From assembly GCA_040954595.2 (NCBI GenBank), contig CM082587.2:6510001-6574000 (forward strand): DNA of 64,000 nt, given 5' to 3'. The notes below the pieces were generated by a model. The model ran no database searches and had not been told where the DNA came from. It saw nothing but the letters and a program-made list of their open reading frames with translations. A program made the position numbers and the translations under genes. The DNA comes from Balanoglossus misakiensis (lineage: Eukaryota; Hemichordata). Shown piece after piece: positions 10,363-41,000 of this stretch. The first letter of the stretch is position 1. The number at the start of each line of letters is the position of its first letter.

Positions 10363-13300
10363 ATGTCTTCTGGAGTCAGAAGCATCGCAAGTTGCAGCAG
10401 TGCATCATGGGAGACAGTGTACACCAAAGTGAAGAAGGCGGTGGTCTTTATGGACAATGCTTGTGCCGAGTGTCTGCACTGGAACGGGGGTGCTGTTCTC
10501 CTCTTTGCGAATGGCGCTGTCGACGTCAGAGAATTCTCATCTTTTGAGGTGTGAAATACTTTCCAATGGAGATGCCTTCCTCATTATCTTTCAGTATGGT
10601 AATATAGTGTAGATACCGAAGGCATCGAGATAAATTCATTAGATGCCCAATGCTGATAGACTCTTCATCACATCAACAACATGCCTCCTAACAAAATGAC
10701 CTTCAAAACGTTTTAGTCAATTTCAATACATTATAAATTGATCTTGTCTGTAGAGTGCCGACCCATCACACATGAAAGCTGTGTTCGTCGTCAGCACACC
10801 CCTGATTGGACAGACCGCTGACATCATCAAAGACATCATCACAGCCAGTCAGTTCCAGTACTGCGTCGTCATCACCACGGTCACGGCGGAAGTCCACTGC
10901 TTCGCCAGAAGTGTTGGTTATGATTCGAGCTACGACAGCGAAGTGTTTGCAGACTTTGAGGAGCAGATGCTACAGTGGATGAGAAATATGGTAAATAGCT
11001 AATGCTTTACCCCCTCTCTGTAGCTAAAACTTGGGTTGTTCCAATTATTTTCAATGGTAGGATTAGACCTATGCATAATGAAACAGGGTAGAAAGCTAAA
11101 GGGATGTCAAGTATGTTACGTCTTTCTTTGTCTTCCAGAATTACACAGCTGAAGTTCTTCATGTTCCAATAGTAACGGCTAGTGTGTGCCCAAGTCTGTT
11201 CACCACACCAGCCCACGCCACGTTGTTTCCTCTCGTACCGACAGACGCCGCTAGACTACAGCAGTACAGACAACAGATGGTGAGACCTTGTTTGCATTCT
11301 CTTTTGTCATTCTTGAAAATTTAAGGTAGATTCTGAGTGGCACTTTGATTGCCCGACAGCTGTGGGACCTTAGTGTGTGCACTTCTGCTGTGGTCCCTGA
11401 AACTGACAGGCAGTACCGTTCTTAAAATGCTGTTCTCATAGTTAATAAAAAAAACATTTGGTCTTCTTTTACAGAAGGATAAAAAGTCGGTTGAATCCCT
11501 GATGGATCTGGATTTCAGTCTATTGCCACGCCAGCTGCAAAGCAGAATAAAGGTGAGTTGTGTCTGTGATGAATGACAAAAATATTATTACCTGTAACAG
11601 ATCTGTGACGAGCTGTCCAAATAATACATGTACGAGTGCAGATTCTGATCTGATGTCCAATCTAATCTAATTTGATATGATCTCATCTGAACCACGTGTA
11701 TTTGATCTTCAGACGTTCGTCTGCTCGTTGAGTTCCCTGTTCGAAATGCTGAAAGTCAATGAAGACTGCTATGGTGTTGGACCCACCAGCAGAATCATTG
11801 CGTCAGAACTAGCCTCTCTGCAATCAGCGAAATCCAGACGGAAGGTAAGGAGACTCTAGACCATTTGCAAATACTGTAGAAACACTTCCAGACTGATTGT
11901 GTGTAAATAAATGATCTTTCTTCGTTTTTAGACTGCCCCAAACAGAGCGTCAATAGTGTTTGTGGACAGGATACTTGACCTGGTTGGCCCAACCGGTCAC
12001 CACGGCGACACCCTGGCTGACAAGATCATCTCTTTGCTACCACGGTTACCAGGTCATAGTTCAGATGTCGCAGTCAACATGGCAGACCTGTGTTCAACGT
12101 CGAGGTAATGTTATAATATTTCTGTGAGAGAATGTAACATAACACACAGACCACAGGGAAGTACCGGTTTGTCATATGTTACAAGACAGGTGCATCACTG
12201 ACATGCAAATGGCATGTATTGCAACATTTCAGCCGACACCAACATTATCACAAGATGATTAACCAATCAACTGTTTAATCGTTGCATTTTCATTCTTCCC
12301 TTGCAGCAAACATTGCAGCAATGTGGTGTTGCCGGGCAGTTTGGCTCATCCCAGGGATGGCTTTGCGCACAGTTTGTTGAATACTATGATAACGAGGAAA
12401 CACAAGGTGAGGTGACTGAGATGCCGTCTGAGCCAAGGCAACATATTGTCAGTGGCAACATTAAGAAATTACTGGTACTCATTTCTAACTTTTTTTCTGC
12501 TGACAGCTGACCGACTATTCAAGCTGTGTGGATGCACTAAGATTTTTTTTAAATCAGATGTTGTTACTGTTACAGTAATCCTCATATTCATAAGATTCCA
12601 TACAATGAAATCATTAGAAAATCAGTGAAGTCAAATCCGGCATTTCACTAGTCATTGCACTGCTGACCTGACTGACATACTGTGCTTTGATTTTCAGGAA
12701 TGTTTGATGGACATCAACCGTCATTTAGTTGAGGCAGCCTCTCAGGAGAGTCTCCCACTTCAGTTGACAGGAAGACTTGGACGCGTCAATGCTGATACTT
12801 TACAGACCTATCTTCAATTATTCAAGTTAGTGCCAATCTACTGCGTTTTAAAAAGTAAAGACCAGCTGATTTGTTGTCATTTTAGTGCATTCGCTAATTT
12901 AAAACTTCTCAGCATTTCTGTAATCTTAGTGAAAATGGTAGAGGATCTGCTTTATTTATCTTGGCCAATTTTTACTGAAATAAGGCAGTTGAACATAAAA
13001 AATACCCCATCATTGTATTTCTACATTGTACATGTAAAACCATAATGTATCCATTTGATATCAGAACCTGTGCAAGCTATTATTTCATAGGCTGTTCTGT
13101 ATGGAAAAGTCTGGACATAAATTGCATCAGATTTAGATTAAATTGATATTAATTGAACCGACTGGGTTTTGATGTTTTGCAGAGGAAACAGACAAGCTTT
13201 TGTGAACCACGCAGGGTTGCTACAGCTGGCTATGGCGTGCGTCAAAGCATTGAAACACGACAAGTACGCCAGTATGGACAAACTGCTCAGCGTGGAGAAG

Positions 13301-16252
13301 ATGGTCATCTTGAACACTGGGGATAGAGACTGCCCCAGTGCCTTGAGCCAAATCAGACAGATGATGCAAAGTGGAGATGGGTAAGTTTGAATTATTGTGT
13401 GTTGTGAAACATCAGTTCTCTTCCCAGTGGTTAGGTGTTAGTTCTGATCAGATGTACATGTAGGTACATGTTGATATGTGCATCTCACAAGAAAGAGCTA
13501 AATTCACAGAAGTCGATTTGGTGAAACATATTCAAAATGTGCACAATTGCAAGTGTACCTTATCTTGAAAGAAATTTGGTCACAGGTGGTCTTGCGACTG
13601 AAGTTCTTGCTGTGTATGTCTTGTAGCTGTTGATCAGTGTTTCTTAATTTCAGCTATGACGTAGAAGATATTCTACTGCTGCTAGTGTTTGTGTATTCTT
13701 TGATCGGAGATGACTGCAGTGAAAGTCTCACAGAAGAAAGAGAAGTCCAGAAATTATTGATCAAGTCAATACTGTCTCTGGATGATCACTCGGAGGTCAT
13801 CAAATGGCTGGGTGAGTTCCACTCTGAGATTGACTGCATTGTTTTGGATGGCGGTAATGAAACCTTGTTGCAGGTGTACATTGAAGAGTGATATTTTTTT
13901 TATTTTTTTTTAAGTGGGTTACCAGAACACTGAGGATGGCGTCAGAAGGGCCATCTTAGAATTCTACAATAAACTGAAAGGATTGGGGGAGGCAAGGTCT
14001 GGTCTCAGACAGTTCTGGTAAGTTGTTTCTTGCATACTCCTGGCATACTTGTAGCACATCCTTGACTGAGTCAGCATAGCCATAAGGCATCAGTGCACAC
14101 TGTAGCATTGAATTGTATGTGTGTGTGTATGTATGTAAGTTTCAAGTCTTATTTTCTCGTTACAATACATACATGTACTTATTATCACTGAGATGGTCAC
14201 ATTGTATTTTGTATTTTTTAAAGGTCCATTTTAGAATCTAAGAGTTACCAGTCGGAATACAAACCTTTGTTCAAGCAAATTATAGACGAGGTCTTCAATC
14301 CCAGTAAGCCTGATCTCGTGGACATTGAATATAAATCCAGTGGATTGAAAGATTTACTCAAGAGTGGATTTGGGTGAGTAGACATGTCACATGACATCGA
14401 ATCAGGTCGAGTGATCATTATCATACAAGGTAAATAATTACCAGGTCCAAGAAACAAATTGATAGTTGTCATCAAGCTGCATGGTTTGTCTGACTGTCTT
14501 CTTGATCTCTCAATTTCAGGTTATTTATGAATGTTAGGAAACCAAGACCCAGTGATCACCCTCTCTTGATTCTGTTCGTGGTCGGTGGCGTGACGTGTTC
14601 GGAGGTCAGACAGATAAAAGAGGCTGTGGCAGCACACAAGGCAAACTTGCAGGTACGTATTCGCACTTGTGTTGTGCAGGTAAATACAGAAATGATATAG
14701 GTATTTAAATATTGTGTTGAATTTCAGTTAATTTTACTTCATGTGTTCTAGACAATAAGAGTGATGTAAATACAAGAGGTGTAATTTGACAAGTTTCGAT
14801 TTAATCTAATCTGTGCTATATATTTCATGCTCTCAAACCAAATATTGCAACTGACAGGTCAAAATCTCATCCCAGGAAAGTATAAATGTTCCTGACTTGT
14901 TTCACAGATAACTTGAACTTTAAACTCATGACTACCATTTACATACACAGTCAGGACGTAAGTGGGGTAATTAAACAGCAGGGGATCATGCAATGCAAAC
15001 ACTTGAACTGGCCAGTAACGTTTGAATTGCTCATTTGCATACAGTTTTTCAACTTTTTTCACAACGAAAGTTAAGCAACTTGCAACCCATTTCTGACAAT
15101 TATTTCACCCCAGGCACATTACTGGTACTATGAGTGTACTACATGTGATTTTTCATGAAGTTTTATCGAGAAGAATTTCTTTACTTCCACTGACAAAATT
15201 GTGATCACGAAATTCAAAGTGACCTTGAAGTTAAAAAATCAAAAAAAAAATATCAGCCATACCCACACAAAAATTAACCCCCTCAGGTTTTAGAAACATT
15301 ATTAAACTCCTCTATTCATAATTTTGACATGAATATATCCATGCCGAGAGTCAAGGACCACAATTTACAGTGCCATAGGTCAGTCCTCTAGTAGTCAGTC
15401 AGCGTGGATAGTGTATAGACTCCGTATGTAATATGCTAATGAGAGTTAACGACGCGTTGAAAAGGAAGCCATTACGTCATGGGTTAACATGCGTTGACCT
15501 ACTTCAATGCATACACATATGGCAAACACGGCTGTACTCGTCGATGGCGAAGGCAATTTTTACACCGTCATTTCTCCACAACGGAGCGGCTCACACTATT
15601 ATAATTTCACGGTAACTTAGTTCAATATCTTCCTAACCTACCCAATTTTTTTCAAGACAAGAAATCTTTGCCGAGAGTCAAGGACCACAATTTAAACCAA
15701 CATACCGAAACTGTCAATCTCGGGAACGCGTCTTTAAAACTTCACGAAAAATCATCCTATCATTGACTATGGTGTTTCATACACGTCTTAGAAAAATGGG
15801 TGCACTACGATCACTTGTAGTACCGAAAATCTCCGTTTGAAAATTTTTCGAACTGGCCGTAACTGCCACTCAGCGACGTTCACATTCAAATAGATCTCTT
15901 TGATCTCACCGCCGTAATTACCCCACTTACGTCCTGACTGTACAGTGCATAGGAAAGGGCCTCAAACCATTGAAGCTTGTGAATCTGAAGTTTGGCCACT
16001 GGTGGCGCTGCCACGCTATGTTCCTTTGATTACAGGATGATAATATACATTACGTTGAAAAGAATTTTTAAGTGTGCACAGATATATTGTGGTAGGTCTG
16101 ATATACTGGTAGCAATTTTTGCCCATCTGGGTACTATAATTGTTTCACTGATTTTGTTCCAGGTCGTGGTTGGTAGTACAAGCATCCTTCAACCAACAGA
16201 CATCATCCACCATGCCTTCTCCCAAGATAATCTGTTTCCTGATGACTTTTGA
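10363..16252 (+). CDS. SCFD2: Sec1 family domain-containing protein 2, 668 aa
   Basis: Fourteen coding exons: 10363-10548, 10754-10990, 11139-11279, 11475-11552, 11713-11844, 11932-12104, 12307-12406, 12698-12825, 13183-13380, 13654-13811, 13915-14017, 14224-14373, 14520-14652, 16163-16252. The summed frame closes exactly at 669 codons; human SCFD2 has 684 residues. Diagnostic blocks are VKKAVVFMDNACAECLHW near the N-terminus, FQYCVVITTV, NYTAEVLHVP, the core SIVFVDRILDL followed by GHHGD, DINRHLVEAAS, and near the C-terminus HPLLILFVVGGVT. The family is Sec1/Munc18-like and is expected to bind SNAREs or tethers in ER-Golgi traffic; the precise role of SCFD2 is poorly known. There is no signal peptide or membrane segment, as expected. 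The last intron (14653-16162) holds a transposon-like element. Confidence 0.96.
14948..15940. mobile_element. Non-autonomous DNA element with 26-bp terminal inverted repeats and TACA flanks
   Basis: The ends are perfect inverted copies starting CAGTCAGGACGTAAGTGGGG and continuing TAATTA. The flanks are TACA at 14944-14947 and TACA at 15941-15944, a plausible 4-bp target-site duplication. The body (993 bp) has no transposase ORF. It contains a direct repeat, GAGAGTCAAGGACCACAATT, at about 15346 and 15675. It sits in the last intron of SCFD2. Confidence 0.75.
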
Positions 16253-16351
16253 ACTATGAACTTTGACCCGCTTTTTATGAATATTAGTCATTTGTGCAAT
16301 ATGGAAAAATATGTAAGGTGCAGAGACTGTACCAAGCTCTTCAGTGTGAAG

Positions 16352-16357
16352 AATAAA
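16352..16357 (+). terminator. SCFD2 candidate poly(A) signal
   Basis: AATAAA 100 nt after the SCFD2 stop; a second AATAAA lies at 16730-16735. Confidence 0.45.
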
Positions 16358-16435
16358 GTTGTTTTATCGTCCCAGCATTTGCTTGTAGTTGGAAATTTAT
16401 ATAATTATATCCATGTACGTACATGTACAAGTGTA

Positions 16436-16439
16436 TGTA

Positions 16440-16476
<37 letters not shown>

Positions 16477-16502
16477 ATGTATGTATGTATGTATGTATGT
16501 AC
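16436..16502. repeat. (GT)n(GTAT)n microsatellite
   Basis: Compound dinucleotide then tetranucleotide run just downstream of SCFD2. Confidence 0.95.
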
Positions 16503-18764
16503 ACTCAAACCCTGGTGATGCAAGTTCAGAAGGACAAAAACCACATAGATTTTCTTGAGATAAAATGACACATTCAAAGTTTTAATAGAACTAGATGAAA
16601 GATTACTGGTAATTTTCTACATTATAAAAACATCATAATTGTCTTAAAATGTCTCCAATGACGGCAATTATATCTTTCATGTCGCACTTACAGACATGCG
16701 ACGGGATATCGAAAATTGCCTCATATGAAAATAAAGTTGAAAACTTCCTGCATTTTTTTCTCTTTCAATACTTTCTTTTTCAAAGAAAGAAAAGTGTGTG
16801 TGAAAACCCCATACATGGCACACTACAGAAATCCATGCTAAGCCCGCCAGTTATGTTCGTCCACCTGATTTGATACATTCATTTTGCATATTGTATAAAT
16901 ATAAAAACTGCAAAGGGATTCTTAAAAAACAGGCTGTACATAACGGCAAGCTCTTTGCATGTGTGCAGTTTACACTAAAATTTGTCCTAATCATGATACC
17001 AGAGGCTAATGGTACCTGTGCACATTACTCAAGCTAGTTTCAATCTATGTACAGGGCAGATATTACAAGTACATGTATTGCAAAAAGGAAGAAGCACATG
17101 ATCACTAAATCTAAGTGTGCCCCCAAAATGGCAATGTTCCCTAGCTGCGAATATATTATTTTCTAATATTTCAGAAGCAGGATGAAAATAATGCCGGACT
17201 ACAATCTCTTGTCAAAAACTTGAGAATTCTGCCGTACAAGTCATAAAACCTACACATAAAAAACAATTAATATATTAATTAACGACATCGAAACAACCTT
17301 TTATCCTGCTGATCGGAAATGTCTTAATTTTTATCAAACTGCGAATTCTACCTGACAAAAATAAATACTTAGAAAACTACAAAAAAAAATAATACGACTG
17401 GCCACCAAAAGCAGTTTCAGGTCTTGCAAAACATTTACCTTAGTTCAAAATATAGCTAATACATTTGACATACTGGCTAACAAAACTGTGGGCTACAAAT
17501 AATGATACAACTATTTTTTCCTGGCATACATGAACCCTTAAGTGTACGTAAAAAAAGACGACAAACTATGCATGCTGACTCTGACTAAAGTCTAGTCAGT
17601 TTAACTTTTAACTTGAATTTTTAAGATTGCAAAACTACAAGGATTTCATAAAATTGTGATTAGCTCTGTGCAAAGTGTTGGTCATTTCAGTTTGAGTTTT
17701 AAGTTTACGTCGACTGAAAAAGATGACTAAAACTTGATCGATCATGAAGGGTATAGCAATTGCTTTGAAAATATTAGCATTATTCTTTCTAGTACATGTA
17801 CTATGACTAGAAATGCCGGCTATCGACGGCAACCTACATCAAACGAATCTACACACGCACCAAGGTGTGGCAACAACCTGTCGGACAGAAACCTTGACAA
17901 TGACTGTACTTGAACTTTTTTGGTTAAAGTAGCATTGCCTTTTATTTTACAATTTGCAAAAACTCTGGGTACAATTCACAGTGACCTAACCTGTGGTACT
18001 GCCATTGTTCACTGGGCTAGGGTGTACAATCTTTTTTCGAATGTTTGTGCACACACAATGCAAAACACACCGGAAAGCATTTGAAAGATCACATGAAACA
18101 AACAATAGAGGGCAGTGTCTTTTCAGCAAATGGAATAATCAGCGAATCAAAGTACGCACAGTTCAGAAGGCAGTTGGCCCCACAGATCTTGTTTCACAAA
18201 CATCACAAAAAAAGGCAACACCACTTTAAAGAAACAAAGCCACCACTCTTTGACATTATCTGACGTCGTCATTATTTATCATGGATATTTTCGCATTTAA
18301 CATGAATTGTCAGCCTTTGCATCTGTAGGATAACCCTGCTTGTACATTACATATACCATAGCAACATTTTGGTGACATTTTCTTGTACGTACCAAAAATT
18401 GTCATTGTCATTGAAATGATCACATAATGTCAAAATTTAGAGGCTTTGTTTCTTTAATATCAGACTTTCTCTCAAGAAAAAAACAATCGCATTAAACTGG
18501 GGTACAGTACTATAATAAGAATGATCTTATTGTTCAAGATGAAATTAAAATATAAATGGATTAGTACTGATAAAATAAGAGCTATCATTCAGCTAGTATT
18601 TCTAAATGCTGGGCAAAAAGTCATCACATTTCATATTACCCCCACTGGTGCAAAGACTGATGGGATTTCATCGTCTGTTTGTTTGGTAGGCTAAACTGGT
18701 TGTTTGCTCCAGTAATGGTTGCAAAAACAAAACGACAAGCAGTATTTAAACAAGTGCAGTTTGT

Positions 18765-35018
<16,254 letters not shown>

Positions 35019-35035
35019 CCAAGGCAGCAATTAGA

Positions 35036-38000
35036 ATGGAGAAGAAGAAGCCACCGATATCCATACAGACTGAAATCAACGTGATAGTAGTCATACTCAC
35101 CCTTGCAGCACTGGTCACCAGATTATGGAGTTTGGAAAATCCCAGGGCTGTAGTGTAAGAATTAATTTACTTGAAATAATTATACAGCTGAAAAGAATTG
35201 AACGTTGATAGACACTAATTGGATGGATGTATTCGCTTGATTAGATCATTAGTGTATTGATTGTTTTCCATTTTGTTCTTTCTTTCCTCAATATTTGTAT
35301 TCATCATTTTTCATTATCCCCCAGATTTGATGAGGTTCATTTCGGTCAGTTTACCGCCCTCTACCTGAAGAGAACGTTTTTCTTTGACGTACATCCACCA
35401 CTGGGCAAGTTGTTGTATGCTGCCGTTGGTTACCTGTCAGGACTGGACGCCAACTTCGTCTTTGATAAAATAGGTGCTGGTAAGTCAACATTGTACAGGC
35501 AGTTATATATTACGGGGAGAATCATTTGATTTTATGGCAACAGCTATTACTAGAATATTTTTGCAATATCAGAACAATGACATTGTCAGCTTTTTTGATT
35601 AATTTTTCAGAGTATCCAGCCAGCTTCCCAATATGGCACCTGCGATTGCTTCCAGCGTTATTCGGTGCAGCACTTTGTCCGACGGTGTATCAGATAGTTG
35701 TCGAGTTAGGGTTTTCACACTGGTCAGCGTCCTTAGCTGGATGTTTAATTTTATTTGGTAAGGACAACACACACTTTTTCAAGATATTGTTTGTTTCCGG
35801 GTTTTACTTTTAAGGGGTCTGTAGATCTGGAGTAAGACTTGACTGATCTGAACAACCAATATGGTCACCCTAACTCCTAACTATATAACGTGGATTGCCA
35901 CATTATATATATATCTTTCTTGCAGACAATGCGTTGTTGACGCAATCTAGATTTGTTTTGCTGGATCCAATGCTACTCTTCTTTTCTGCATCGTCAGTGT
36001 TGTCTCTTCTGAAATTCAGAAACTTAAAAAACAGGTGAGTACATGTAATAAAAAACAACAACAACAGTCAAGCAATGGTTTATACGAAGATGCCAACATT
36101 CAGTATGTCTTTATTTTTCTATAGCAGTGAAGTCATATTTTGTGAACTGAATAAAACACAAATTATGTTCACTTACTGGGAACTATAACAGAGAACCCAA
36201 ATTCTGACAAAGTAGCCAAAAATATGTAGCTTTTGTCCTTTTCAAGTCAGTGACAAGGGTGCTTTCCTCTGATTCATAGTGGAAATTTCTAACATCAGCA
36301 TGTTCATTTTGTATTCCAGTGCCTTTACTCTCTGGTGGTGGATATGGTTAACATTCATTGGTCTTTCACTAGTATGTACAGTTAGGTAAGACATCCAAAT
36401 TACCACATTGACTAGAATCTGGTGGTAACAGTTGTCAGATCTTCATGAAAGCATCACGAGGTGGTATTTCTCGCTCAGAGGAACAGAGAAAACGATTTTA
36501 TATTCACAATAAAACACTGTCAACTGCCGTCAGTGTTGCAGCTTGGAGAAGCAGTGATGTCGGTGTATTCACCAGATACCTTGTTTTCCTTGCAGCATCA
36601 AATACAATGGGGTTTTCACTGCTGCAATAGTCTGTGTGGTGGTGGCATTAGACTTCTGGAAGTTGATTGGCAACAAGAATATACCAGTGGTAAGTTGGGC
36701 GGTAGTTTATGGATAGATAAAGAGAGGGAGAGAGCGAGGGAGAGTGAGAGAGAATTTCTCATACCTCATCTAGGGATGGAAACTGATAACATCAATTCAT
36801 ATTTTTTTCCAGAAAAAACTGGTCCACCAAGTGTTAGCGTATCTAGGCCTGATATTAGTTCTTCCCTTGGCGACGTATACAGGGATATTTTACATCCATT
36901 TGAGTATTCTACATTCCAGTGGTCCTCATGATGATATGATGACCAGTGCTTTTCAAGCCACTTTGAAGGTAAGTTCAAGATTTACTGCCAAGTACAATGC
37001 CTGCAAATGGTAAGTTTTAAAGGGGGAGTGTCGTCTGCACTGCTCATGTGCGAGTTTTCTGTTTATACACACACCATTGGCATCGTTCCCACTGTTCAGC
37101 GAGAAAGCTGCAAACCAATAGATGTTATATCAGAGTACATGGGAATGTGATAAAAAGTAACAGTGTATTGTTTAACCATGATGTACAATGTAATACAAAG
37201 TAACAACCATATTGTTTGCAATGGTGCACATTGTAGCAGTTACAGCTGTTCAATCCCAGAGCAAAATATAAATTCCCTTTGAATATTTGAGAAGCAGAAT
37301 GTGACTTGCCACAACTCTTGCTATATCCGACATCCTCAATGAAACACGATAATATTATACATCAAATATTTTAATTCTTTGTATCTTTTAAGGGTGGATT
37401 GTCGTCCATCACAGAGGGACAACCGCTGGCAGTGTCGTACGGCTCTCAGATCACTCTGCGTCACACGCACGGACAATCGTGTTGGCTTCACTCTCATCTG
37501 AGCACCTACCCACTGAGATACCCCGACGGCCGCGGCAGCAGTGTGCAGCAACAGGTCACCTGTTATCCGTTCAAAGACGTCAACAACTGGTGGATTGTCA
37601 AGAACCCATCCAGGTAAACTAATCCACCGAAGTTTCCTACTCTGAAATCGTCGCCAGTGAAGCCCAAGATCATTTATAATAGTGGACAGTGGTGGCGCTA
37701 TTACATGCTCTATCTATGCATGTGGGCTAAATGGTGTTGTGCTTTGCTATTTGAGTTCATTTACTGAGCTCGATATTTTTTCAATGTAACAGTAAACCAC
37801 TCAATCAATCAGAAAGCAGCTAACTCAACGTTTTTGGGAACACATAATTTAGGAAACGCAAGATTTAAACAAGATTTTCTGTGACTCAGGTTCAGATTAA
37901 GAGAGTCAGACATCTGAGAAGTTCAAAGATCAAGCCAACTCTACGTCTGGTTTTAATCAGATTGGTGTAATAGCGAGTGTAATAATAGTAGCAGTATATG

Positions 38001-41000
38001 ACGAGAGCCCCAAAGTTTAATTTACAGTGGTGTTTGCGTGTGTCGGCTAAAGCACTGGCAGTACAAATCACGCTCTGTTTAATTTGACACACGCAGGCCA
38101 AGTCTTGTCGTTGATGATCCTCCCCGGGCAGTGAAAGATGGAGATGTTATTCAGCTGATACATGGCATCACTGGCAGGACGCTCAACAGGTGAGAAATTC
38201 TACACTAAATTAAAACCGGTCAATAGCCACTGATGTCTTTCATGTTTCTCTCTGTGACAGTTTTAGCCAGTGGTGGCGCTAGCACATTTCCCGTGCTCAT
38301 TTACTCATTAACACAAAAGGGTAATTCAGTGCAGCAACTGTAACACAAGTGCTTTTGGAAAGTAGTACAACTTACAGCTGAATTTTCCATTTTTATTTTC
38401 ATATATACGGATGTACTTTAACCATTTTCCTCATAAAACTGGAGTGTGCATATATGATATCTATTACATTAGAGATATGAAAATTTCTATTAATTCAAGA
38501 AATTAAATGGTTACTTGTAACTGTGTATGGTTGACTTAGAAGGAATAGCCACATACAAAGAATTCATTTGTTAACACCAGAATTTTGCTGTGATTTACCA
38601 TTTGCAGCCATGATGTAGCTGCTCCCTTGTCGCCCCACTGCATGGAAGTGTCGTGTTACGTCGACTACAACATCTCATATCCTGCCCAAAACCTGTGGCA
38701 AGTTGTAAGTAACGCTTACCCTTTCTCAAGCCAATCAGAGCACTCGTTACAGAAGACTGCGCGTTCGTCAGAATTTGTAACCCAAAGGCATTGGGTTCAG
38801 CTGCTCTCTGATTGGTTGAGTACTTTACTTTGAAAAATATATGAGATTTTCTATTTCGCTGGTTCAGATGTAGAGATACGAACCAGCAAATGTTACGCAT
38901 TCTACATTCATTGCCCGTGCTTCAACAATTACCATCAGAGATCAGAAATCATAGCTGATAGTTCTTAATGTTTTATCAATGCAAAAGCAGCAGCTACTGG
39001 ATTTTTTTTTCTGCAAAAGTTTTTCTTTGTGTATTGTCTACAGAGTTTCTCGTTCCCTTCCCCCTGCAGTGCCAAGTTTTGTGTATATGAAACACAAATA
39101 TATGTTTTGTTTGTTTTTGTTCCCGTGGAAATCTTGTTTACTTGTAAACAGGAAGTTATCAACAAAGACACGGAAGGAGAAAGTTGGAAGTCGATTCAAT
39201 CTCAGATCCGACTGATCCACGTGAACACATCCCAGGCATTAATGGTACGTGTCGTTATGGATACCGTGTCTCTATGGTAACCTGCCTCCACTATTGATGT
39301 CTCGGTTTACAATGTAGAGGCAACTCAGTTTACGCGTGTTGCTATCATCACCTGGTCTCCATAGTAACCTTGCAAGTGATGTCTGACTTCCCATCTGCAG
39401 ATCACCGGTCAACTACTTCCGGAATGGGGATACCATCAGTTTGAAGTGGCAACAAGTCACATCTTGACACATGATTCATCTGTTTGGAATGTGGAGGAAC
39501 ACAAGTACACAAGATGTAAGTTCTAGATTCATGATTGAATTTTCAGTTTGGTTATTAAATTGTGTATCATCCAATGAAGGAACGAAAACTTCTGCAACAG
39601 AGTTTGTGGTTATCACATAGAAATCCGAAATATGCAGTGTTGTCATTTTCTTGAAATTTCCACGATGTTGAAAGAGAACCTTTATCGAATGGTATGAAGG
39701 AATCACTTTGTCAAACATTGTACCGGTACATGTACATGTAATGTTGAATAGAGGCTTAAAAAAACAAAGGTCTTAATGCATATGTAGAGTAGAGGGCGCT
39801 ATCTGACCCCCAGGGTGTATCTCGCAAAATGTCCACAGAAAATGACCATCATAATTTTGATATGATTTCTTAAGTTTCACATTTAGAAAACTTCAGAAAT
39901 CAAAACCATTCACTGTATTCTTTGGATATGTATAATCATGTTGTGTTATTTTGGATTTGGAATTTATAAGCAATTTTACAATTATATACACTTACATGTA
40001 TACGCTTCATATGAATCAATGATAGTGAACTTTATAGACAGGATGTTCTGAAATCCCAAGGCCAAGTAAATCATTACCCGATAAAAAAGCTTTTATACTA
40101 TCTGTGTTCTGTATGATAAGTTTTAAGCAGCGTTTTTAGGACAGAGCTTTTGTCTATAAGTATTGTTATCAACTCCCTGTCACCTTCAAGGGCAAGATTT
40201 TGTGCACAGTTTCCTGTAGCACTGTAGGGTTCTCCTGGATTCTATACACTTGGAAAGAGTGTCGGCAGTCGCGGAAGGAAGTGGGAATCAGCGTGACAAT
40301 TAATGCAGTATAGAGTTGATATGGATCCATCTTTTGTAATGTGTATTGAATGCAGGCAGATCTCCACTCACCAAGTTGAAAGGCATGATCATTGACAGAA
40401 AGTGTCAGTACATCACCACAGGGCTCTGTTGGATCATAGACACTTGAAAAGAGCGTTCAGTGGTTGGGTTGGTCTCCCTTGCTAGACCTTGAACCTGTGC
40501 TGGTATAATATACCCTTTCTCCACCATGGTTCAGTCCGACTCCATTGTTTTCAAAAGCAGTGCTGGACCTTTATACAGGGAAATGGGGATGATATAAACA
40601 TCAGAAATGAAGTTTCCTGGCGAAACATTGTATACATTTGTGATTTTTAATATACTCCACAGACAAATTCAGACAGCCAGGTTTCTGGAAATTTATATGG
40701 GTTATGTAGGGGATTTCCACGATATCTACGACAAGAAATATGGCCCTGAAAAAGTTGCTACGGGCAACATGCAGTTTTCCGGAAATTTATGGTCTGTTGG
40801 GGTTTCATGTTGTCTTTGATGAGAAATATTGCGTTGGAGAAATTGCTACAGGTGGGTAGCAGCGCCTGTTTTTTTAATGTCGCTTTCAAAAGCTAGGCAC
40901 ATGTTTCAATTTGAAAACAGTTATACACGATCTATACACTATACATATGCAACAATAATCTCAAACTTGTTTGAAAGCATATAGAATTTCCAATCTGTTA

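Larger units (their letters stand above)
16253..18764. other. Convergent SCFD2 / DDAH intergenic and 3'UTR region
   Basis: AT-rich, stop-rich sequence between two converging genes. It holds the SCFD2 poly(A) candidates and, on the minus strand, an AATAAA at 17941-17946 that could end the DDAH transcript. No coding exon recognised. Confidence 0.5.
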
